Source of the DNA: Gramella sp. KN1008
Lineage (GTDB): Bacteria > Bacteroidota > Bacteroidia > Flavobacteriales > Flavobacteriaceae
Direction of reading: 5' to 3'
NCBI RefSeq assembly: GCF_004332155.1
Contig: NZ_SJDV01000010.1
Span: 1-64,000, forward strand
DNA length: 64,000 nucleotides
The notes beneath the pieces were generated by a model. The model ran no database searches and was not told the DNA's origin. It saw only the letters and a list, made by a program, of their open reading frames with translations. The position numbers and the translations under genes were made by a program. The stretch's first letter is position 1, and every line of letters begins with the position of its first letter. This document shows, in pieces, positions 43,144-50,932 of this stretch.

Positions 43144-45318
43144 TTATAAAACCTGGAGTTTGATCCCCCCGTTTATGACAAAGCCGTCTACCGGAGCATA
43201 AATATCCCTGAACTGTGGATCGGAAATTGAGCCTGTATAGATAGAATCGAATCTGGTTTGACGAGTATCGGTAAAATTCTCAAAATTGAGGAACAGCGAA
43301 AATTTTTCCCACTTCATTTCGGTCATTAACCCAAAGATCCAGTAATTCTCACCGGTGGTGCCATCTCCCAGTTTCTGTGTATCAAAATAATATCCTTCCA
43401 GGCCAACAACCAGTTTATCTTCGATCTCATACACAAGAACATTATTAAGCCTGTTTTGAGCCACAAGTGGCATTTCTGAAGTTTCCCCATCATAATGTCG
43501 GTTCACATCTGCAAGGGTGTGGCCTACAAACAGTTTGAAATTACTATAGGACAACCTAAGGTTGGTTTCAATTCCTTTAGTATCCAGAAAACCATCAGGC
43601 TGTAAATACTCGAAATTTTCTCCGAGCGTATTGGTAAGGATAAGGGGATCATCCACCCGTGTGTAAAAGAACAGAGAATTGAGACTAAAGTCTATAGTTT
43701 CAAACAGCTCCGTACGATAATTAATATCGAAGTTTGCCCCATAAGATCGCTCTGCTTCGGTTTCATCCACATCTACAGGCAACACATTCTGAAACTGAAT
43801 TCTTTCAGCGTCTTCAGTAAAGATAGAAGGAGTCTTATAGCCCAGGCCTCCCCCCATCCTGGCCGTAAGATTTTCTGAAAGATTAGCCATTACCGACAAT
43901 CTTGGAAGTAAGAAGGTTCCGTATTCATTCTGATGATCGAGTCTTAACCCGGATTCCAGGCTTAAAAATTCTGTTGCCTGCCAGTTGTTCTGTACAAATA
44001 CACCGTAGGTAAGGTGATTATAATCCACAGCCTTAGAATCGGGGTTCTGATCTTCCTTAAAACTATCTACCCATAAGTTTGCCCCGGCAATCCATTCAGA
44101 CTCCCTATCACCAAAACCATAGGTTACTTCATTAAATGAGGCGAACTGATCTCCTGAAAAAACGAAATCCGGTATACGGATCTTTCTTTCAAAAAAGCTG
44201 AAACTATTCTTTATATTGAGACTAGAACCATTCTGAAATTTCTGTTCATAACCAGCCCGTGTGGTAATACGGCGGGTATTATTTTTCTCGAAGTAAGGAT
44301 CCTCAACCCCACCATCATTTTCAATGAATTCAATATTTCCTCCTGTACGTTCTTCAATAACAGCATTAATGCCAATATCCAGAGTAGCATTTTCCCCTGG
44401 ATAATAGAATATTCGTGGATTTAAGGTATATCTGTCAAATTCCGGAATGGCAGTCAGGCCAATATCGGCGGGATCGTAAGGACTTCCCAGGTTATAGGAC
44501 GCGAAGATGGTAGTCCCCAATTTATCAGATCTATTTGAATAAAAAGCACTTGCATCAAGGCCAAGGGCTGAAGTTCCGTTAAGCAACAGGTTGAGCTCCT
44601 CTTCTTCTGTTGGAGTTTTAGATACCAGATTCACCAGTCCGGCGATCGCTCCACCTCCATATAATGTGGAAGAAGCTCCTTTTATCACCTCCACCTGCTT
44701 CAGGTCCAGAGGTACGATCTGCAGAAGACTTAAACCTCCTGAAAACCCCGAATATAATGGGTAACCATCTTTTAACAACTGGGTATATTTTCCATCAAGT
44801 CCCTGAATCCTGATACTTGAATTATAGGAAGTGGCTGAAGTTTGCTGGGTCTGGATACCTGTGGTCTCATTCAGCAGCATCCGGATATCACCTGGCTTCA
44901 TATTTCCTTTTTCCCCGAGTTCTTCCCCGGAGATCACTTCCACTCTTGTGGGAAGATCGGCAATAGTACGTCGGGACCGAGTGGAAGAGATAAAGACGGC
45001 TTCCATTTGCTCGCCTGCCGGATATAAATAGATAGTTTCGGTTTTCTCATTAGAACGTGGAAAATCATAACTCTTTTCAAGGGTTTGGAAACCTAAATAA
45101 CTAAAGATTATGGTCTTTGCTCCATCCGGAATATCGGTAATTTCAATCATACCTTCCTCATCTGCAGTACCTCCAAGATCGCTGCCTTTAACCACTGCAT
45201 TTGCTCCATCCAGCGGCGTGTTTGTTTCTCCATCAATAATGCGGGCAGTAAAACTGTTTTGCGAAAAGCTGTGAAAGGAACTTAAAAATATTAAAAGCCA
45301 GAAAAATCTGTAGTTCAT
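43144..45318 (-). CDS. TonB-dependent outer-membrane receptor
   Basis: 724 residues: a signal peptide (ending SFSQN), a carboxypeptidase-regulatory-like beta domain at about 22-100 (ITDIPDGAKTIIFSYLGFQTLEKS), a plug at about 110-225 (IRIQGLDGKYTQLLKDGYPLYSG; VEVIKGASSTLYGGGAIAGLVNLVSK), and a 22-strand type barrel ending in INGGIKLQVL. There is no SusD partner, so it is more likely for a metal chelate, heme or small cofactor than for a glycan. It is followed by the acyl-CoA dehydrogenase-like gene in the same unit. Confidence 0.9.
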   Translation of the reverse strand: MNYRFFWLLIFLSSFHSFSQNSFTARIIDGETNTPLDGANAVVKGSDLGGTADEEGMIEITDIPDGAKTIIFSYLGFQTLEKSYDFPRSNEKTETIYLYPAGEQMEAVFISSTRSRRTIADLPTRVEVISGEELGEKGNMKPGDIRMLLNETTGIQTQQTSATSYNSSIRIQGLDGKYTQLLKDGYPLYSGFSGGLSLLQIVPLDLKQVEVIKGASSTLYGGGAIAGLVNLVSKTPTEEEELNLLLNGTSALGLDASAFYSNRSDKLGTTIFASYNLGSPYDPADIGLTAIPEFDRYTLNPRIFYYPGENATLDIGINAVIEERTGGNIEFIENDGGVEDPYFEKNNTRRITTRAGYEQKFQNGSSLNIKNSFSFFERKIRIPDFVFSGDQFASFNEVTYGFGDRESEWIAGANLWVDSFKEDQNPDSKAVDYNHLTYGVFVQNNWQATEFLSLESGLRLDHQNEYGTFLLPRLSVMANLSENLTARMGGGLGYKTPSIFTEDAERIQFQNVLPVDVDETEAERSYGANFDINYRTELFETIDFSLNSLFFYTRVDDPLILTNTLGENFEYLQPDGFLDTKGIETNLRLSYSNFKLFVGHTLADVNRHYDGETSEMPLVAQNRLNNVLVYEIEDKLVVGLEGYYFDTQKLGDGTTGENYWIFGLMTEMKWEKFSLFLNFENFTDTRQTRFDSIYTGSISDPQFRDIYAPVDGFVINGGIKLQVL

Positions 45319-45356
45319 ATTAAACAGGATAAAATGATTTTTGAATTATGAACCGA

Positions 45357-45364
45357 CAAATTTA
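45357..45364 (-). promoter_or_regulatory. Possible -7 element for the TonB receptor
   Basis: The minus strand reads TAAATTTG, matching TAnnTTTG, 38 bases before the start codon. A TTTG lies 25 bases further upstream, slightly wider than the 21 seen elsewhere. Confidence 0.4.
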
Positions 45365-45388
45365 AGAAAACAGAATTAGTGAGGTTGA

Positions 45389-45853
45389 TCAAACCAAAAG
45401 AAAGTGATCACATAGTTCAAATATGGAAACAACACTATCCTTAAGTTCCAGGCTGTTCTTTAATTCGAAGAAAATGATGATCTGTTCAATAAAATAGAGA
45501 GTGAAATCTACGATTTTTCCGGTTGCAAAGAGAAGGATCAATACTACTCCTATGGCCTTTAGTGTTAGAATAATGGGTTTAAAAAGGTCGGTAATCAGGA
45601 ATGCGGATAGTAATCCCAGGAATAATGCGTTAAATATTGAAAGTTCAAATCCTAAAATACCAAGGGCTGTAACTCCCGAAGTTGTAAGGAAAGAAACACT
45701 TTCCATTCCTATAATTTCTTCATTAGAGTTTTCAGCAACTTTATCTGATTTCTCTTTCACCGGCTGCATACAATAGCCACAGATCTTTAACCTGTTGCCT
45801 ATATGGCTTTTCTTAACTCCTTTACAGTGCGGACATTTTTGTGAATTGATCAT
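45389..45853 (-). CDS. Zinc-ribbon membrane protein of unknown function
   Basis: 154 residues. The N-terminus holds two CxxC knuckles (KCPHCK and CGYC, about residues 7-28), a probable zinc ribbon. Three hydrophobic stretches follow between about 55 and 125 and could be membrane helices. I recognise no family. It lies upstream of the TonB receptor on the same strand with about 70 bases between. Confidence 0.55.
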   Translation of the reverse strand: MINSQKCPHCKGVKKSHIGNRLKICGYCMQPVKEKSDKVAENSNEEIIGMESVSFLTTSGVTALGILGFELSIFNALFLGLLSAFLITDLFKPIILTLKAIGVVLILLFATGKIVDFTLYFIEQIIIFFELKNSLELKDSVVSIFELCDHFLLV

Positions 45854-45978
45854 GACTATTTTATTTAATAGTAGATCAAAGGCTATGGAAGAAACTGGGA
45901 GCCTGCCCGAGGAGTTAATTAATAAAAGAAAGATAAGGTTAAAATGAACCTGAAAACAGGGGAAAATGACCCTAAATA

Positions 45979-46007
45979 AGAAACCCGGTGTGATGAACCA
46001 GGTTTCT
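45979..46007 (-). terminator. Terminator after the T9SS beta-helix protein
   Basis: On the minus strand AGAAACC pairs with GGTTTCT, with an inner ACC/GGT extension, followed by TATTT. The T run is short, so confidence is moderate. Confidence 0.6.
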
Positions 46008-46016
46008 GTCTTTAGA

Positions 46017-48836
46017 CTATTTTATAAACTGCACCCGATAATTCTGGCCGTTTATACTTGCATTTAAAATATAAACTCCTTCCAACCATGAGGAATGATC
46101 TACTCCAAGTGAAACACTGGTAGTTCCGGTTGGGACCAACAGGTTTTCGGTGGCGATCAGGTTCCCCGAAGAACTGTATATCTTCACCTGTAATTCCCCT
46201 TCATTCAGGGGCTGAGTGAAATACATGCCTATGGCTTCGTCAGAGATTGGATTGGGCGATATATATAGATCATTTAGCGGCTCAGACATGGAAGCCTGGG
46301 CTTGCGTACATTCTATTCCTGTAGCATTTAAACTGGTATTCAATTCCAGTCCGTTTCTATCATTCCAGTACACTACAAGCTGAGTTTTTCCTTTACTAAC
46401 CGTTCCACTTGTAAAATTATAGATCTCACCCGGAGCTAGTTCAAAACTTCCTGATGAATCACCTGTGGAAGACATTTTTCTTAATTCCCATCTTCCGGTT
46501 ACCGTACAGGTTCCCGGATTTTCTATTTGCCACTCAATTGATGTATTTGTGGAACAAATCTCCGAAACCAGGAGATTATCAGCTCCCGAACAAGAGGTTA
46601 CAGGACCGTCAAATCCATCACAATCCTGATCCTTGCCATCTGCAGTATCATCCAGGGCACCCGGATAAATACTGGCATCCTTATCATTGCAATCTGTATT
46701 ATCCAGAACATATCCTGATGGTTGGGTACACTCCTGGATAGATGTATATGGGTCACCAAAACCGTCTCCATCCCAGTCTAAATACCAGTTTTTAGCTGCT
46801 CCAATTTCAGGATCTCTGTCATCACAGTCATCTGCATTTGAAACATAACCTTGAGGTAGAGAACATTCTTCCACCAAATTAGCTGGATCTCCCAGCCCAT
46901 CGCCATCTGTATCAGCATAAAAAGTTTCGGTTGTACATGAGCCGCTTAAATTAACAGGTAATTCTTCGCTAAACTCTGAGGTATTGCCTAATGCATCTGT
47001 AGCAGTTGCTACAATCAAATCGCCTTCAGTAATTGTATTCCCTGAAGGGATTCCAATTGAGGTGATTAAATTCTTTTTCCCTTTTGGTAAATTAAAAACC
47101 TCAACACTTCCCAAATACTCTTCTCCCTGCCGGTTCCCATCGCTTTTGAAAATTTCAATAGTTAATGGATATATAGAATATTTAGGATCAGAGTCAATTT
47201 GAAATTCTATTTCTAGTTGGGAACCTATAAGGTTTGATTTTAAAAGTACAGGGTAATTCTGTAGATTATTGGCACCCAGATCAGAATCATTAATATCATT
47301 GGCTGTAACATTATCATCTCCCAGGTCGATCCCCAGTCCATTACTGAAAATATTATTCAAGGAAATCCTATTATTATATACATAATATGAATTTAGGAGA
47401 GCTATTCCTTTGGAATTGAATGCAATCTGATTAAGATTTTCAGGTTCTCCGTCTCCTATATAATTATTATTTCCATCTATTCTTATTCCTACTCCTCCAT
47501 TCCCAAGAGCTTCATTATTATTATTGATCCCTATTGAGTTCCTAAAGAATGAATTATTGTTCGATCCATTTTGTATACTTATTCCGTCGCCTGTATTTCC
47601 TGAAATCATATTATCTGATATAATATTGTCAGAACAGTTATTCCCAGAAATTTCTAAACCAACACCGTTAGGAATTCCCTCCACGCCAGCTTTATCTGTA
47701 CCTATAAAATTATATTGGATTGAATTATTATTGCTGAAGTCATATGAAGCTGAAGTATATAAAAGGATACCTATGTCATTCCCCGAAATAAGATTTCCTT
47801 TTCCCTCCAAACCTAATTTATTCCCGGTATTTTTTATACCAACACCATATAAATTTGGTACTGCCACATCTTTTGTACTATTAAGTCCCAGGGTATTATT
47901 TGTGACGATATTACCTCCACCTACGAGGTGTATTCCTACCACATAATTCCCAGAGATTAAATTGGCGTCTATGATATTATTATAGGAAGGATAACTTACA
48001 GATACACCGTGACTATTAATTATAGGAGTAGAACCATTTGCCCCAATTCCTATATAATTACCCCTAACTTCATTTTCTCCACTTTTGTAACCTAGGAGAA
48101 TTGCACTTCGCCAACTTCCTCCTATCACATTAGCATCATCCGATTCTGTTCCTCCAATAAGATTATTACGGGAATCTGCAAATCCATCTCTGCTTCCTGT
48201 GTACATCCCAAAAATATTTCGAAAAGGAGTTATTCCATCTGCCTGGACTCCAATAAAATTTGACTGGATGGTATGATTTCCCGAATTTAAAACCTGGATT
48301 GCAATTCCAAGATAATACTCTAAGATTGAACCATATTCATCCTCCTCTATCAAGCCAAATCCTCCCAAAATAAAGCCTTTTACCAGGCTACCTGAACTAT
48401 TTCCCGTAAGAAAGAACCCCTGAGGAATTAGATCCCTGGGTGTTTCTTCCTCCACATTTATAAGTTCCAGTTCGCTTCCACTAATAAGTATCTTTGGAGT
48501 GGACCAGGTATATCCGGGTTGCGTAGTAGCGTCCAACCTAATAGTTTCTGTTATAGGTGGCAAGTTTTCCTTTAATAGTATTGTTTTTACTTCATCCCCA
48601 GGGATATTGAAATAAACATTATCAGTTTCTTCAGTTTTGTTTGCATTCTGGATTGCCGCCCTTAAAGTGCAATTCCCTTTAATATCTGCACATTTATTAT
48701 CTTCTAAATTGATATCAGGCAAATCAGATGTACTATTTACTATAAATGTACTTTGCGAGAAAACTGAAGAGTAAGACGTAATTGCTAAAACAATCAGTAA
48801 AAATTTAAAATGTTCAGAAAAGTAATGCTTCCCCAT
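46017..48836 (-). CDS. T9SS-secreted CSLREA / beta-helix / calcium-repeat protein
   Basis: 939 residues. Signal peptide (ending VFSQS); a CSLREA-type domain (GNCTLRAAIQNAN) at about 30-110; a right-handed parallel beta-helix at about 150-510 with many N-N-x-I/SGN turns; an Ig-like stretch; then two MopE/thrombospondin-3-like Asp-rich repeats (DTDGDGLGDP, DWDGDGFGDP) that probably bind calcium. After a Cys-containing domain it ends in a type A T9SS sorting domain (ISPNPISDEA...GVYILNASINGQNYRVQFIK). It is predicted to be exported to the surface or secreted. Adhesion or polysaccharide binding are guesses. Confidence 0.85.
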   Translation of the reverse strand: MGKHYFSEHFKFLLIVLAITSYSSVFSQSTFIVNSTSDLPDINLEDNKCADIKGNCTLRAAIQNANKTEETDNVYFNIPGDEVKTILLKENLPPITETIRLDATTQPGYTWSTPKILISGSELELINVEEETPRDLIPQGFFLTGNSSGSLVKGFILGGFGLIEEDEYGSILEYYLGIAIQVLNSGNHTIQSNFIGVQADGITPFRNIFGMYTGSRDGFADSRNNLIGGTESDDANVIGGSWRSAILLGYKSGENEVRGNYIGIGANGSTPIINSHGVSVSYPSYNNIIDANLISGNYVVGIHLVGGGNIVTNNTLGLNSTKDVAVPNLYGVGIKNTGNKLGLEGKGNLISGNDIGILLYTSASYDFSNNNSIQYNFIGTDKAGVEGIPNGVGLEISGNNCSDNIISDNMISGNTGDGISIQNGSNNNSFFRNSIGINNNNEALGNGGVGIRIDGNNNYIGDGEPENLNQIAFNSKGIALLNSYYVYNNRISLNNIFSNGLGIDLGDDNVTANDINDSDLGANNLQNYPVLLKSNLIGSQLEIEFQIDSDPKYSIYPLTIEIFKSDGNRQGEEYLGSVEVFNLPKGKKNLITSIGIPSGNTITEGDLIVATATDALGNTSEFSEELPVNLSGSCTTETFYADTDGDGLGDPANLVEECSLPQGYVSNADDCDDRDPEIGAAKNWYLDWDGDGFGDPYTSIQECTQPSGYVLDNTDCNDKDASIYPGALDDTADGKDQDCDGFDGPVTSCSGADNLLVSEICSTNTSIEWQIENPGTCTVTGRWELRKMSSTGDSSGSFELAPGEIYNFTSGTVSKGKTQLVVYWNDRNGLELNTSLNATGIECTQAQASMSEPLNDLYISPNPISDEAIGMYFTQPLNEGELQVKIYSSSGNLIATENLLVPTGTTSVSLGVDHSSWLEGVYILNASINGQNYRVQFIK

Positions 48837-49086
48837 AATATATTTTTTTTGGTTGGTTAATAATTCCAGGAAAGCTCAAACGTTTGGGGATAAAAAAGAA
48901 TGCTTCAATATATTCTTTACTCTTAATACATAAAAGGGGAAAAACACCCTAATTTCCTGATTTACAGATATTAAAAGCTAATTTTTAATTCATTTAGTAT
49001 AAGTTTAACTCATATTTTTATGCTACAACATCTATCAAGTCTTATTTTTAATAGCCTTTACATAACCTGTCTAAGCAAACCACAAG

Positions 49087-50115
49087 ATGAAAACCTATCA
49101 TTTAGAATTAAATGATGTCGACGATTTTATTCCTGAATTCGCTAAAAAATTAGGCTCAGACTATACTGAACATTTAGGAGAATACAATTTTAAAATACCC
49201 CACAAAAATGGTGATGGAAATATAAGGGGTATAAATTTCCCTAATGGTGTGGGTTTGTATACCTACCATTGTAAATTTCTCGAAAACCTGCAACTAAAGA
49301 TCTCCCTGCCCTCTATAAACCCAATTAGGTTTCTTTACTGTATTGAAGGTGAAATAGATAGTTTTTTTGATAATAATGAGGATTTTACAACTATAGAGAA
49401 TCACCAGTTTCTTATCTCAGCACCCAAGGACTCTGAAACCCATAATATTATTCTAAAAAAGGATACAGCCATAGTGCTATGCTATCTGGAAATAGATAGG
49501 CTCAAGTTTCAGCAGTACTTCTCTTTTGATCTTAATGAGCTTGAACCCGTATTCTATAAGGTATTCAGCGATGTAAAAGCAAAGCATCGAATATGCAAAA
49601 CCGGAAGTTATAGCCTTAAAACCGCAGAAACCATTAAAGAAATAAAGAATTGCGAACTTGAAGGTTTTCCCCGAATAAACTTTATAGGGGCAAAATCACT
49701 GGAGATCTTGAGTTATATGCTTACCCGTTTTAAAAAGGAAAAGCAGATATTTCAGAGTAAGACCCTTAAGCAAAGAGATATGAAGGCCTTAGAAAAGGTA
49801 GTTGAATATCTGGACCATAATATTGCGAAGGTGGGTACGGTAAACGACCTTGCAAAAATAGCCGGAATGAATTCAAATAAGCTACAGGAAGCTTTCCAGC
49901 TTATCTATGGTAAAACAGTTAATGAGTATATAAGAGACATCCGTCTCACTAAAGCACTTAACATGTTAAGCGCAGGAAATAGAAATGTAAGTGAGGTGGT
50001 ATATGAACTGGGGCTTTCAAGCCGCAGCTACTTTTCTAAGATCTTTAAAGCAAAATATGGCATTTCCCCGAGAAAGATACTTGCCAGCAAATCCAGGTCT
50101 AAACTAAAGACTTAA
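49087..50115 (+). CDS. AraC family transcription regulator
   Basis: 342 residues: an N-terminal ligand-like domain of beta strands (FLYCIEGEIDSFF) and a C-terminal AraC/XylS helix-turn-helix domain at about 240-335, with the two helices in MNSNKLQEAFQLIYGKTVNEYIRDIRL and VSEVVYELGLSSRSYFSKIFKAKYGISP. The layout resembles PchR-like regulators. It is divergent from the T9SS beta-helix gene and lies upstream of the short-ORF region; either could be its target. The effector is unknown. Confidence 0.85.
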   Translation: MKTYHLELNDVDDFIPEFAKKLGSDYTEHLGEYNFKIPHKNGDGNIRGINFPNGVGLYTYHCKFLENLQLKISLPSINPIRFLYCIEGEIDSFFDNNEDFTTIENHQFLISAPKDSETHNIILKKDTAIVLCYLEIDRLKFQQYFSFDLNELEPVFYKVFSDVKAKHRICKTGSYSLKTAETIKEIKNCELEGFPRINFIGAKSLEILSYMLTRFKKEKQIFQSKTLKQRDMKALEKVVEYLDHNIAKVGTVNDLAKIAGMNSNKLQEAFQLIYGKTVNEYIRDIRLTKALNMLSAGNRNVSEVVYELGLSSRSYFSKIFKAKYGISPRKILASKSRSKLKT

Positions 50116-50176
50116 TTTAATCAACCCCCCGATCCAGGGTATAACAGCATTACAATTGTTATTAAATATTTAAAAT

Positions 50177-50192
50177 AGGGGATTAATCCCCT
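50177..50192. promoter_or_regulatory. 16-base perfect palindrome after the AraC gene
   Basis: AGGGGATTAATCCCCT is perfectly self-complementary and is followed by TTT. It may be a small terminator for the AraC gene (GGGGA-TTAA-TCCCC-TTTT) or an operator for the transcript that follows. Confidence 0.45.
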
Positions 50193-50343
50193 TTTCTATC
50201 AACTATCTTTACGGTACTTTAGTATTCAGAAATTCACTCCCCTATTCCCCCCCTAAATTGTTGAAAAGAATGTTCCCAACCTAAAAAGGCGGGGAATCCC
50301 AGCCCCCCATATTAAATATATCATCAATCAAAATTTTTACATC

Positions 50344-50481
50344 ATGACAGCTTTTTCAAACATCATCGAGAGCTTCGGCTCATTAAACGAAGGAAACCTT
50401 ACTCACCACAAACCTTTTTTAAACCAAAGAAGTGGAACTGGTAGAAGTTCATGGTACAACCGTAGAAAATACGGAATCTAA
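50344..50481 (+). CDS. Short ORF 1 of an intergenic row (45 residues)
   Basis: The ATG is preceded by TCATCAATCA and an A/T-rich stretch. The peptide begins MTAFSNIIESFGSLNEGN and ends in the basic SSWYNRRKYGI. I recognise no family. The region 50193-50343 before it is C-rich with no other gene. Support is the composition, the repeated spacer before each short ORF and a strong terminator after the row; it is unproven. Confidence 0.4.
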   Translation: MTAFSNIIESFGSLNEGNLTHHKPFLNQRSGTGRSSWYNRRKYGI

Positions 50482-50508
50482 TTTCATCATTCATCAAACA
50501 CATCAATC

Positions 50509-50601
50509 ATGAAAGCGCATATCAATATTAAACAACAGCCTAGAGGTATGTACAATGGCTTAAACTTAAGAAGGCTGGCAGAGACAGTAATAATCAGATG
50601 A
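50509..50601 (+). CDS. Short ORF 2 of an intergenic row (30 residues)
   Basis: The ATG directly follows CATCAATC; the leader also contains TCATCATTCATCA. The peptide begins MKAHINIKQQPRGMYNG and is basic. It lies 27 bases after short ORF 1. No family is recognised; the case rests on position and the shared spacer. Confidence 0.3.
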   Translation: MKAHINIKQQPRGMYNGLNLRRLAETVIIR

Positions 50602-50668
50602 AAAATCCGGCATCCAATCCGGAATAATTGAGGAACCAATACGGGGCAATCATTCATCAGTCAGAATT

Positions 50669-50731
50669 ATGAGAGACGTTCTTTCGTACCCGAACAGTAA
50701 AAATCCTCTAATTTGGATTAGCCTTACATAA
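50669..50731 (+). CDS. Short ORF 3 of an intergenic row (20 residues)
   Basis: It is preceded by CAATCATTCATCAGTCAG. The peptide is only 20 residues (MRDVLSYPNSKNPLIW...). A further spacer-like AACATCAATCATCATAT occurs at about 50757-50771 without a clear ORF. Weak alone; listed as part of the row. Confidence 0.2.
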   Translation: MRDVLSYPNSKNPLIWISLT

Positions 50732-50806
50732 ATGCCGGGCTTTCATCTGGTAATAAACATCAATCATCATATCTAAAAAATCAGTCATCACATCTGTTTC
50801 TTTCTG

Positions 50807-50842
50807 AAAAGTACCCTGATTCATCAAATCAGGGTACTTTTT
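50807..50842 (+). terminator. Strong terminator closing the short-ORF region
   Basis: The 15-base stem AAAAGTACCCTGATT / AATCAGGGTACTTTT has a 5-base loop. No conventional gene lies between it and the AraC gene, so it implies a transcript from the 50.2-50.8 kb region. Confidence 0.9.
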
Positions 50843-50932
50843 CATTGTTCATAAATCTCATTTCGCCAACAAGTACCTATTAAAGGTGCCCAATTGTTCG
50901 TATATTCAGGGCCTAGTTTAAATTAATCAAAC

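Noticed and set aside
47524-47946. 140-codon plus-strand frame within the beta-helix gene
   Set aside because: A shadow of the Asn/Ile-rich repeats on the other strand.
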